Below the pieces are notes generated by a model. It made no database searches. It worked only from the letters and a program-made list of their open reading frames with translations, and was not told the DNA's origin. Shown piece after piece: positions 15,597-22,623 of a stretch of DNA of 64,000 nucleotides. Positions within the stretch are counted from its first letter, which is position 1. Each line of letters starts with the position of its first letter. The position numbers and the translations under genes are program-made. This DNA comes from Chitinophaga filiformis (GTDB lineage Bacteria > Bacteroidota > Bacteroidia > Chitinophagales > Chitinophagaceae): contig NZ_CP095855.1 of NCBI RefSeq assembly GCF_023100805.1, positions 7,047,001 through 7,111,000 of the forward strand. Reading direction: 5' to 3'.

Positions 15597-16541
15597 ATGC
15601 GTCGCAAAGCCTTCCTTATCCCAATGCTCCTTATAATTTCGAGTTATGCATATCCACAAACTCACTGCAGCAATTGCGAAATTTTCATAAAGGACTTTGT
15701 GAATCGTTATATTCCCTCTCTCTCTAAGATCATTTGCCACGGAGATATGTCGGCAGGCTTCTTTTGTGAAGGGGATGCAGAGCCACAACTGCTTAATTGC
15801 CTTCCTGTATTAGTACACGAACAACTCCATCACTATAATAAAAGCTTGAATGAAGAATTAATTAGTGGCGCCCGTAAATATTATTTTAGTGAACGAGTGT
15901 ACATTTTACAAAGAGTTCCTAATATTTTTGAGTCATCCTTAATCGCCCCCATTTTTCCAAAAAACTTAGTTGATAGTAATTTAAGGTACCAATCTTACAT
16001 TATCGGAAAAAACATAACTGATCAAAACGACCCTGCTTTTAAAGGTGATTCAAGGAAAAACGGCATATATGGATTACTAGAGGAGTTATCGGCATACTAC
16101 TATAGCGTATTAACCGCAGTAAAGGAATACGATTACCTTAGAACGTGTTATCCAGCTGATAGTAGTCGCGTATGGTTTGATTACATGATAAAAAGTGGCA
16201 CACTAATAACTTCTTACTACGAATTCAAACTTTTCATTGCTTATTATCTTTTCGAGGCAAAAAACAATTATGGCCAAGTATATAGTCAACTGGTATCAAA
16301 TAATGAATTAAAAGAATTGTATTCTAGAATTGATGAATCTTTCACTCAGATAATAAAAACTTATTGGGAAAACAGAGAAAAGATTATGAATTCTAAACAA
16401 ACCATTTTAATTAAAAATAGTTATGCTTTTACAAAAGAAAATTCAAATGACCGATACCTATTACCGGATAATGATCTAAAAAAACTGCAAGCGCATTTTA
16501 CTCCGGCTGTCGTTAACATGCTGAAAGCCCTACATAGGTAG
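15597..16541 (+). CDS. Secreted protein with HExxH metallopeptidase motif
   Basis: A 314-residue protein starting MRRKAFLIPMLLIISSYAYPQT, a Sec signal peptide. Cys residues cluster early (CSNC, ICHG, FFCEG, LLNC). Residues 73-79 read VHEQLHH, the HExxH zinc-binding motif of zincins, within NCLPVLVHEQLHHYN. A possible third ligand is the Glu pair in LLEELSAYYY about 95 residues later. The remainder is helical and not recognised. The start ATG follows a TATATTTG element. The gene is AT-rich compared with the flanking housekeeping genes, and its 3' end overlaps the convergent gene by 12 bp. A small metalloprotease acting outside the cytoplasm is likely, but HExxH alone can be fortuitous. Confidence 0.65.
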   Translation: MRRKAFLIPMLLIISSYAYPQTHCSNCEIFIKDFVNRYIPSLSKIICHGDMSAGFFCEGDAEPQLLNCLPVLVHEQLHHYNKSLNEELISGARKYYFSERVYILQRVPNIFESSLIAPIFPKNLVDSNLRYQSYIIGKNITDQNDPAFKGDSRKNGIYGLLEELSAYYYSVLTAVKEYDYLRTCYPADSSRVWFDYMIKSGTLITSYYEFKLFIAYYLFEAKNNYGQVYSQLVSNNELKELYSRIDESFTQIIKTYWENREKIMNSKQTILIKNSYAFTKENSNDRYLLPDNDLKKLQAHFTPAVVNMLKALHR

Positions 16542-17093
16542 AGAAGTAGCTATTTGCGAAGTTACGATCCTGTGCTTGATGTCCAGAAAAGTGAAAGTTA
16601 ATGTTAAGCAAGCAAAGATCAATAGGTAATTAGTATAGATAATGACTTCGCTTATAAACAACAATCCCTTGCAGTCCTTTTTTACTATTTCATTTATGTC
16701 ATCTACGCCATACTCATCATAAATATACTGGTAACCTCCAAGTTCATTTACTCTATCATTAGCCCAGAATGGAACAAAAAGCTCGGTATTCCATTTCATT
16801 GAATCAATTGTTGACATCCGAAATAAAAATCCATATAAGAAGAAACTTACTATAAATCCTATTAAAGTAATCGTCGCCAGCTTATTGGCAAATTTTACCG
16901 GCCACTTTTTTAATGTCTCTCTATTCTTCCAAGCCAAGCCTATTATGAAGAGGCAAATTGCTTCCTGCAATCCTGCAATTATCTTGAATGAAAATCCAGG
17001 AGGAAGAAATAGCCCCCCTGTTAGCAATCCAAACCCAGGAATAATCAACATCGAGTTCCGGAGCTTCTGAAACAAACTCGTCGTGCTTGCCAT
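16530..17093 (-). CDS. Integral membrane protein, four helices, unknown
   Basis: A 187-residue protein with hydrophobic helices at about residues 15-32, 36-53, 70-90 and 148-170. A soluble loop lies between helices three and four (roughly 92-146), rich in Asp, Glu and aromatic residues and containing WNTELFVPFW. No family is recognised. It begins 5 bp after the stop of the secreted 277-residue protein, so the two form a small operon and may act together at the envelope. Its end overlaps the convergent HExxH gene by 12 bp, a sign of a compact accessory locus. Confidence 0.7.
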   Translation of the reverse strand: MASTTSLFQKLRNSMLIIPGFGLLTGGLFLPPGFSFKIIAGLQEAICLFIIGLAWKNRETLKKWPVKFANKLATITLIGFIVSFFLYGFLFRMSTIDSMKWNTELFVPFWANDRVNELGGYQYIYDEYGVDDINEIVKKDCKGLLFISEVIIYTNYLLIFACLTLTFTFLDIKHRIVTSQIATSLPM

Positions 17094-17098
17094 ATAAA

Positions 17099-17932
17099 TT
17101 ATCGTTTACTAGGTTTTACAGTAATTTGATTCCTTGTTGAATCCTTCCTTGAAGGTTCCAAATATTCAAACCCGAGAAGTTTATTAGTATTGGATAATAA
17201 AATTACGTAAGAGCGCTCATTGAGACCAATGGAAAAAGGATTATTATCCCTATTAACCTTCTTGCTGAGCAATGCATTTAGAACACTTTCGGTTAATTCT
17301 GTAGGTGCTGGCGGCTCCGATAGTTTATATTTTGTTCTCCATTCTATTTTGGGAACAATATATATATCAGCTTCAGAAGGAACATACTTTATAGTACATG
17401 GGATTTGTGCGTAATTGGGTGTATTGACAGTACAGGTAACAGAAACCATCTGACTTGAAGAGGATGTAAGTTTATTGTTTCCGTCAGCAGATGCAGACTC
17501 AGATTTTTTATGTGTATATTTCCATAGATGAACTCCTGACTGCCTTAAAAGATTAATTACCTCCATTTCCTCAGTATTTATGCTGAATTCCTTTAAAATT
17601 GCTGTGTCGTCTTCTGCAATAAAATCGTAGAGATAACCTTGCAATTTAATCTGATAGCTGGCCCTTATAATACTTTTGAAATGAATGCTATCAGGTACCT
17701 TTATAATTCTGTTAAATTGATTTGTAATATCAAGTGTTACCTGTTTTGGGGCTGTCATTTTTAAGTCCAATTTGAGATAAACTGCCGTAACTATTTTCTT
17801 TAGTGAAGAATCAGGAAGAATAGATAATGCCTTAATAGTGGGATCATCCGAAGAAGTCAGCAAGAACTGTGAAAAAAGAGTCTTACTATTAACAAAGAGT
17901 AAAAAAACGGTGAGGTAGAATTTTCCAAACAT
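17099..17932 (-). CDS. Secreted protein of unknown function (277 aa)
   Basis: The signal peptide MFGKFYLTVFLLFVNSKTLFSQ precedes a beta-rich mature protein with a Ser-rich stretch near residue 150 (SESASADGNNKLTSSSSQ) and a Cys pair (VTCTV, IPCTI). No enzyme motif is visible. It is the first gene of a two-gene operon with the four-helix membrane protein. The region is AT-rich and lies in the accessory island. Confidence 0.7.
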   Translation of the reverse strand: MFGKFYLTVFLLFVNSKTLFSQFLLTSSDDPTIKALSILPDSSLKKIVTAVYLKLDLKMTAPKQVTLDITNQFNRIIKVPDSIHFKSIIRASYQIKLQGYLYDFIAEDDTAILKEFSINTEEMEVINLLRQSGVHLWKYTHKKSESASADGNNKLTSSSSQMVSVTCTVNTPNYAQIPCTIKYVPSEADIYIVPKIEWRTKYKLSEPPAPTELTESVLNALLSKKVNRDNNPFSIGLNERSYVILLSNTNKLLGFEYLEPSRKDSTRNQITVKPSKR

Positions 17933-18089
17933 AGATGACTTTTAACGTAAGCTAAATTTAGCGAATTTCTGGCTTGAACAGTAAAGGAGTAACTATTTCA
18001 CATATTACTGACTGTAAATATGTATTCTGAAATTCTTTAGAACCTCCTGGAGCAATTACAGCGAGGTTAACATGCCCATTGTTAAAAAT

Positions 18090-18144
18090 AACAAAAAATG
18101 CACCGCCTCCGCGATGCCTTTAATTCTTTCCGGGCGTTATGAGC
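18090..18144. repeat. tRNA-Leu terminator repeat, copy A
   Basis: About 55 bp closely matching the sequence just after tRNA-Leu (copy C, 20499-20553), including the core gcgatgcctttaattctttc. On the minus strand it still folds as a GC stem with T-run, with one broken pair. It abuts the start of the broken YhcG gene. Confidence 0.8.
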
Positions 18145-18358
18145 AAAAGGGGAACGAAAAGGCTGAGTATGGCAGTCAGCTGTTTGATCGTTTGTCGAAA
18201 GACTTGACAGCAGCATATGGAAAAGGCTCCGGAAGGTATAACTTATTTTATATGAGGAAGTTATATCTTTTTTTTCAAAAAAGTGGGACACTGTCCACAA
18301 ATTGACATGGAGTCATTATTACGAGATATTAAAGTCGGATTCCGATCTAAGTGTGTAA
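18132..18358 (+). pseudogene. Broken YhcG/DUF1016 nuclease N-terminal fragment
   Basis: The reading GRYEQKGNEKAEYGSQLF, then RLSKDLTAAYGKGSGRYNL and MRKLYLFFQKSGTLST fits the N-terminal domain of YhcG (DUF1016_N), a family with a C-terminal PD-(D/E)XK nuclease. At 18303 a stop interrupts it, but a one-base frame shift restores LTWSHYYEILKSDSDLS, the expected continuation, before a second stop at 18356. The beginning (the family's N-terminal ~20 residues) and the whole nuclease domain are missing. The 5' break coincides with repeat A. This is a dead gene from an earlier insertion. Confidence 0.75.
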
Positions 18359-18387
18359 AACTTGAAGACCGGCTCGTTAAGTCCGTT

Positions 18388-18951
18388 TTAGGCGGATACG
18401 TGTTCTTCTTTTTGGCCCAATATCACCGTTTTGACTGGCCCGGTATGCTCCGTTACGGGTGGCCCAATGACCTCCGTTTTAGACAGCTTTATATATAGCT
18501 GGATGCTGCGTTTGCTAGATTGTTCGGCAGCTAGCATTCTCTCATCTAATTCATCATCTAACTGAACGGAATGCCAATACACCTTTTTATTAGTTATGTC
18601 ACAAACAGTGAAAACTAATGCCACTGGTATGTCATATCTATAGTGTCTCAAATTCTTAATATCAATTTGATAACTAAATAACGCTTTTGTCTTTTCCTTT
18701 TTTAACGGATTTAATTTTAGAATACCTTTGTTTTGAATTTTAAACAATAGAAACGACCTTCCACCTCCCTCAAGTTCTATCTCAAAATCGACCCCCTTGT
18801 CATTTTGATCTTCTTCACTTCTTATGCGGATTCCCAAATCCGGGTCATCGAAGATGAGGTCACTAATGGTTTGACGCAGCAGAAGAGCTGATTTGTCTTG
18901 AATTTTCCTATTTCGATCAGAGAGTTGTTGGTTAGTGAGTTTTTTTTCCAT
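18388..18951 (-). CDS. DUF4365-family protein, PD-(D/E)XK-like
   Basis: From the ATG at 18951 the protein has 187 residues. Residues 53-59 (GVDFEIE) and 71-75 (KIQNK) fit the DUF4365 pattern in which an Asp strand and a QxK strand form a PD-(D/E)XK-like site. The rest alternates beta and alpha, with a charged tail. DUF4365 domains occur in solitary genes and near defence genes. A longer start (19068) is possible but adds a non-homologous, Cys-rich leader. The gene lies between terminator repeats A and B, on the same strand as tRNA-Leu. Confidence 0.7.
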   Translation of the reverse strand: MEKKLTNQQLSDRNRKIQDKSALLLRQTISDLIFDDPDLGIRIRSEEDQNDKGVDFEIELEGGGRSFLLFKIQNKGILKLNPLKKEKTKALFSYQIDIKNLRHYRYDIPVALVFTVCDITNKKVYWHSVQLDDELDERMLAAEQSSKRSIQLYIKLSKTEVIGPPVTEHTGPVKTVILGQKEEHVSA

Positions 18952-19392
18952 ATCAAAGTAGAGGGGCTTATGCATTCTTAGAACATCAACAATATCCAAT
19001 GCTCTCAAAGCAAGATAAGTTTTTTGCCAGATACCACAAATCAATTTGCAAGCCCCCTTACAAGGCATCTATTGGAATATGCTGTATCAGGTTTATCATA
19101 TATTCAATTTCTCTTGAAATTGATGTATTCTAAGCCTATAACACTTAATTAGATGAGACTGATCACTGACACTATACACTGGTAGTAAACTTGAAGAAAA
19201 TAAGGAATTTGGGTAGCTTGATATAGGCTACAGTAGTACATCTCTTCTAAACAAAAAGGCGCCGCTCCGCGATGCCTTTACTAATTTCCGAGCGTCATGC
19301 TTTATATATACCCGGGACTTGACAATTAACGAATCAATTCGTCCAGTATCTACTAGATTTTAATGAAATAATATGATTACATAATTTTTTAC
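18952..19392. other. Non-coding stretch containing terminator repeat B
   Basis: Between the DUF4365 start and the AbiEii stop (about 440 bp) only repeat B at 19250-19313 is recognisable. The remainder is AT-rich and without a credible frame. Confidence 0.5.
19250..19313. repeat. tRNA-Leu terminator repeat, copy B, with trace of the tRNA 3' end
   Basis: This copy matches the tRNA-Leu downstream region (copy C) through aacaaaaaggc, ccgcgatgcc, and tttccgagcgtcatgct. It then continues to tacccggga, corresponding to tacccagga at the end of the real tRNA acceptor stem. The stem GGCATCGC/GCGGCGCC with T-run is kept except for one pair. The rest of the tRNA is absent, as expected for an attachment-type duplication. 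Confidence 0.8.
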
Positions 19393-20181
19393 CTAGTTAA
19401 CCGGCTTTACAGATGGTGGTTCCATGCCGCGCAAACGCATTAAATTTATCACCTTTCTGCGCCAGCTACTCCGTGCTAATCTCCAATTTTTACCTGAAGG
19501 TAAAATATCGATCAAATCATGTGAGTGATTAGGTCTGCGAGGTAATGCAGTATAATCCACATCATCAAAGGCGAGCAACAAGTTAATATTATCAACAGGG
19601 GTATGTTCTCTATCCAAATCAAATAATGATTTAGAAGCCGCTTCCTTATATCTATTTTGTTTTTCTTCTAACATCATCATAAGATCAGGCAATTCAATTT
19701 GCTCTGTAATAAAGTCCAGATCATAGATATCTTTCTTTGCTTTTCTATTGCTTGCACTTACCAGCTTCAAAAGTCCGATATCTCTAAGCGACAGCGTTCG
19801 AATTCCTTTATAGTATTCAAAAGTATCCAGGACGGCGATATTTTGAATTATTTCAACTTTAATTATTAACTCTTTTGATTTTCGAATAAATGCCCTGAGA
19901 AAATAAAATTGGTCTCCTGCCTCCGGATCGATAATCTCAAAATGCACCAGATCCTTCTCATAAATTTCTTTAAGTTCTGAGATAATAGTTTCTAATCCTA
20001 CTTTACCTACTACCTGATTTGAAAATAAGTCGATATCAACCGATCTACGATGATTAAATCGAAGTGCCAGGCTTGTACCTCCTGCCAAGGCAAATGTGGC
20101 AAGACCCGGTAGAGATTGAAGTTCAACAATGGTATCTACAAGCTCTTGTGTAAGAGCTTGTTCAAATTGATCACCTAACAT
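19393..20181 (-). CDS. AbiEii/AbiGii-type nucleotidyltransferase toxin
   Basis: A 262-residue protein with the AbiEii nucleotidyltransferase signature: AGGTSLALRFNHRRSVDIDLF at about 33-53 (GGTS loop at 34-37, metal-binding Asp49 and Asp51). The later helical part includes SLRDIGLLKLVSASNRKAKKDIYDLDFI. Enzymes of this type act as toxins in AbiE abortive-infection systems by modifying nucleic acids. It starts 3 bp after the DUF6922-like gene, its likely antitoxin or partner. The pair sits between repeats B and C directly downstream of tRNA-Leu. Its C-terminal tail recurs as a remnant near 15.0 kb. Confidence 0.85.
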   Translation of the reverse strand: MLGDQFEQALTQELVDTIVELQSLPGLATFALAGGTSLALRFNHRRSVDIDLFSNQVVGKVGLETIISELKEIYEKDLVHFEIIDPEAGDQFYFLRAFIRKSKELIIKVEIIQNIAVLDTFEYYKGIRTLSLRDIGLLKLVSASNRKAKKDIYDLDFITEQIELPDLMMMLEEKQNRYKEAASKSLFDLDREHTPVDNINLLLAFDDVDYTALPRRPNHSHDLIDILPSGKNWRLARSSWRRKVINLMRLRGMEPPSVKPVN

Positions 20182-20184
20182 ATA

Positions 20185-20472
20185 TTAATTGGAATATCTG
20201 CGGAATACGGGTATATGGTACCTATGGGCAACCATTTCACAAACCTTATTACTAATCCGTTCTTTGGTTGTTTTGAGCGTGTCAATAATCTCATCGCTTG
20301 AATAAATCAACTCTAATTTTTCGATATCCTGAACAAAGGATAGTTCATCTGTCATGAAAAGAGCTCTTGGAATAATTAAACCCTGATCTGTTTCAGCATC
20401 TAATTGCTCCATCTTTACATCCCAAAATAAGTGTTTGGGAAAAACAGATGATATTTTAATAGACTTATTCAC
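20185..20472 (-). CDS. DUF6922-like small partner of the AbiEii-type toxin
   Basis: A 95-residue protein with FPKHLFWDVKMEQLD and GLIIPRALFMTD, the pattern of the short DUF6922-type proteins found directly upstream of AbiEii-like genes in Bacteroidota. The C-terminal half is helical and basic. It lacks the winged helix of classical AbiEi antitoxins, so a non-classical antitoxin is inferred. It begins about 85 bp from the end of the tRNA-Leu gene, on the same strand, and is 3 bp from the toxin gene. Confidence 0.75.
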   Translation of the reverse strand: MNKSIKISSVFPKHLFWDVKMEQLDAETDQGLIIPRALFMTDELSFVQDIEKLELIYSSDEIIDTLKTTKERISNKVCEMVAHRYHIPVFRRYSN

Positions 20473-20498
20473 ACATTGAAATTACTAAATAAGCCCAA

Positions 20499-20553
20499 AA
20501 CAAAAAAGGCACCGCTTCCGCGATGCCTTTAATTCTTTCCGAGCGTCATGCTC
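20499..20553 (-). terminator. Terminator of the tRNA-Gly-tRNA-Leu unit (repeat copy C)
   Basis: On the minus strand GGCATCGC-GGAA-GCGGTGCC-TTTTTTG is a perfect rho-independent terminator directly after tRNA-Leu. Near-copies A and B of this block occur at 18090 and 19250. Confidence 0.85.
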
Positions 20554-20557
20554 TCTG

Positions 20558-20643
20558 TACCCAGGAACGGAGTTGAACCGTCACTCCCCTTGCGGAGAAC
20601 AGGATTTTAAGTCCGGCGTGTCTACCAATTCCACCACCTGGGT
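20558..20643 (-). tRNA. tRNA-Leu (anticodon TAA)
   Basis: The minus strand folds as a class II tRNA of 86 nt: acceptor stem ACCCAGG/CCTGGGT with discriminator A, D-arm GGTGGAATTGGTAGACACGC, anticodon loop CTTAAAA (TAA), a long variable arm (TTCTCCGCAAGGGGAGTG) and T-loop GGTTCAACTCC. CCA is not encoded. It lies downstream of tRNA-Gly and is the apparent anchor of the accessory units at 18.1-20.5 kb. Confidence 0.95.
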
Positions 20644-20695
20644 ATCCCGTAAACAAAAAATCCAAACTGCCTGGCAATTTGGAAGCTTTGTACTG

Positions 20696-20768
<73 letters not shown>

Positions 20769-20822
20769 TTGTATTGAAGAACTTTCCCGCTGATCAAACC
20801 TGTTGTTTTTTCGTTGGGATTG

Positions 20823-20852
20823 CAAAGATAGGATTTGTTTTTAAATAACCAA
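20823..20852 (-). promoter_or_regulatory. Promoter of the tRNA-Gly-tRNA-Leu unit
   Basis: On the minus strand a -33-like TTGG (20849-20852) is followed after 18 bp by TATCTTTG (20823-20830), a full Bacteroidota-type promoter about 55 bp before tRNA-Gly. Confidence 0.65.
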
Positions 20853-20950
20853 CGGAGCCATCCATTTTTTTTCAAATTTATTTAAAATTATAAATGTAGT
20901 GTGAGGAAAAACATCCTTCTCCCGCAAGGAAACGAAAGAAGGATGCTTGT

Positions 20951-20964
20951 GTACCGTTCGGTAC
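20951..20964. promoter_or_regulatory. Palindrome GTACCGTTCGGTAC, candidate TetR operator 3
   Basis: A perfect palindrome of the form GTAC-N6-GTAC, 8 bp after the hydrolase gene end. It shares its outer half-sites with the two sites flanking the TetR gene, but it lies downstream of the hydrolase, so its role is uncertain. Confidence 0.4.
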
Positions 20965-20972
20965 AATATAGA

Positions 20973-21884
20973 TTATGCAATATTATTTGCAATCAGAAAA
21001 CGGTCTATCAACGCAGCGATCTTTGTTCCATCTTCTTCCAAAGCAAAGTGACCTGTATCCAGTATATGCAGCTCCGCATTGGGAAGATCTTTCAGATAAG
21101 CCTTTGCACCGCTGGCAGGAAATATTTCGTCGTTTCCTCCCCAGGTGATCAGGGTTGGCGGCTGATATGTACGGAAGTAGTTATGCCATTCAGGGTAACG
21201 GCCCAGGTTTGTCCGGTAGGAATAAAACATCGCCATTTGTATATCCGCGTTACCCGGACGGTCCAACTTACTCTGGTCATGTACCCAGGTATCAGGACTG
21301 ATCCTGCTGGTGTCTCTTACACCTGTCAGGTACTGCCATTTGGTACCTTCTAAGGAAAGCATACTGGCTACCACTTTTCTCTTTTCTTCATTTTCAGGGT
21401 CGGCCCAGAACGCTTTTATTGGTTCCCAGAAAGGAGACAGACCCTCCTCGTATGCATTGCCATTCTGCACCAGCAATGCCTGTACTTTTTCGGGGTGTCT
21501 GGCCGCAATACGATAGCCAACGGGTGCACCATAGTCCATCAGGTAGATACTGTATTTTTCCAGCCCTTTGGCCACAATAAACTGATCCACTATATCGGCC
21601 ATATGGTCGAAAGTATATTCAAACTCATCCACCAGCGGCATGCTGCTGTTACCAAAACCGGGATAGTCCGGCGCTACGAGGTGATACTTTTCTCCCAGGG
21701 CAATCATCAGGTTGCGGAACATAAGAGAAGAGGTCGGATATCCATGTAACAGTAAGAGCGTAGGCTTGTCCGGCGATCCTGCTTCACGGTAAAATATCTC
21801 CTGTCCTTCAATGGTCAGCGTTTTATACTGCACCTGGTTGATATCAATGCCCTTTGTAACCGGCAATGTTGTTGACTGTGTCAT
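20973..21884 (-). CDS. Alpha/beta hydrolase, epoxide hydrolase/haloalkane dehalogenase-like
   Basis: A 303-residue alpha/beta hydrolase. LLLLHGYPTSS is the oxyanion HGxP motif typical of epoxide hydrolases. LMDYGAPVGYRIA carries the nucleophile Asp (in place of Ser), and DTGHFALEED holds the catalytic His, with TWGGNDEIF before it as acid region. An Asp nucleophile points to epoxide hydrolase or haloalkane dehalogenase chemistry. The gene lies directly downstream of a TetR regulator on the same strand, with a GTAC-N6-GTAC palindrome in its promoter region, so it is probably repressed by that TetR and induced by a small toxic compound. There is no signal peptide. Confidence 0.88.
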   Translation of the reverse strand: MTQSTTLPVTKGIDINQVQYKTLTIEGQEIFYREAGSPDKPTLLLLHGYPTSSLMFRNLMIALGEKYHLVAPDYPGFGNSSMPLVDEFEYTFDHMADIVDQFIVAKGLEKYSIYLMDYGAPVGYRIAARHPEKVQALLVQNGNAYEEGLSPFWEPIKAFWADPENEEKRKVVASMLSLEGTKWQYLTGVRDTSRISPDTWVHDQSKLDRPGNADIQMAMFYSYRTNLGRYPEWHNYFRTYQPPTLITWGGNDEIFPASGAKAYLKDLPNAELHILDTGHFALEEDGTKIAALIDRFLIANNIA

Positions 21885-21915
21885 TGTGATAAATTTTAAG
21901 TGTTGACTATATTAT

Positions 21916-21929
21916 GTACTAACCAGTAC
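21916..21929. promoter_or_regulatory. Candidate TetR operator upstream of the hydrolase (GTACTAACCAGTAC)
   Basis: The sequence GTAC-TAACCA-GTAC lies 32 bp before the hydrolase start. It matches the site upstream of the TetR gene (GTAC-CAATCA-GTAC) in 12 of 14 bases. Confidence 0.6.
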
Positions 21930-21947
21930 AAAAAAGAGTAAAAAAAT

Positions 21948-22532
21948 TTAATGGAGCACCTGCAGACTCATCTCCAGCACTTCCCTGAGATGTGCATAAT
22001 CCGGATTACTTCTCCTGGTTACATTCACGCCATTCCAGAGATTGATCAGGTATTTCCCCAGTACCTCGGGCTTCGCTTTATTCTTCATTTTCTTTTCCAC
22101 CTGCGCTTTTCTGATCACATCCGTAAATATATCTTCTGCTGTTCCCAGCAGCTCCGCCGCAATCAATTTGGTGTCCGCGTCTCCATCCGATAACTGTACC
22201 AGTGCATTCCCTATATAACAGCCTTTCATCTGCTTGCTTTTAGGGTCATCTGCAAGGGCCATAAAGAAGTCTTTGATCAGCTGAACAGGATCTTTGCTGA
22301 CAGATATATCGTGCAGTAATTGCCTGTTAAAACGCTCAGCATATAGCCTTAATGATTTCTCATACAGTTCCTTCTTCCCGCCCTTAAATGCCAGGTAGAA
22401 GCTTCCCTTACCAATTCCCATAGCTTCCAGCAATTCATCTGCAGAAGCAGTCTCATATCCCTTCGTCCAGAATACGTTCACCGCTTTTTCCACTACTTCC
22501 TGCTCGTCAAATATTTTCGGTCTCCCTGCCAT
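21948..22532 (-). CDS. TetR-family regulator
   Basis: A 194-residue TetR protein from the ATG giving MAGRPKIFDEQ. The helix-turn-helix is ALVKAV-type: VVEKAVNVFWTKGYETASADELLEAMGIGKGSFYLAFKGGKKELYEK. The C-terminal ligand domain includes GCYIGNALVQLS, as in the TetR_C subgroup seen next to reductases and hydrolases. I rejected the upstream start at 22562 because it would run towards the operator. The regulator probably controls itself and the neighbouring hydrolase through the GTAC-N6-GTAC sites. Confidence 0.88.
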   Translation of the reverse strand: MAGRPKIFDEQEVVEKAVNVFWTKGYETASADELLEAMGIGKGSFYLAFKGGKKELYEKSLRLYAERFNRQLLHDISVSKDPVQLIKDFFMALADDPKSKQMKGCYIGNALVQLSDGDADTKLIAAELLGTAEDIFTDVIRKAQVEKKMKNKAKPEVLGKYLINLWNGVNVTRRSNPDYAHLREVLEMSLQVLH

Positions 22533-22565
22533 TTTGCTATCATTTACAGTACGAAGATACATACT

Positions 22566-22579
22566 GTACCAATCAGTAC
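22566..22579. promoter_or_regulatory. Candidate TetR operator upstream of the tetR gene (GTACCAATCAGTAC)
   Basis: GTAC-CAATCA-GTAC lies 34 bp before the TetR start, mirrored by a near-identical site before the hydrolase. Confidence 0.6.
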
Positions 22580-22623
22580 AAAATAAATACGCTTTTTTAT
22601 TTTCAAGGAATTTCCGTACTTAT

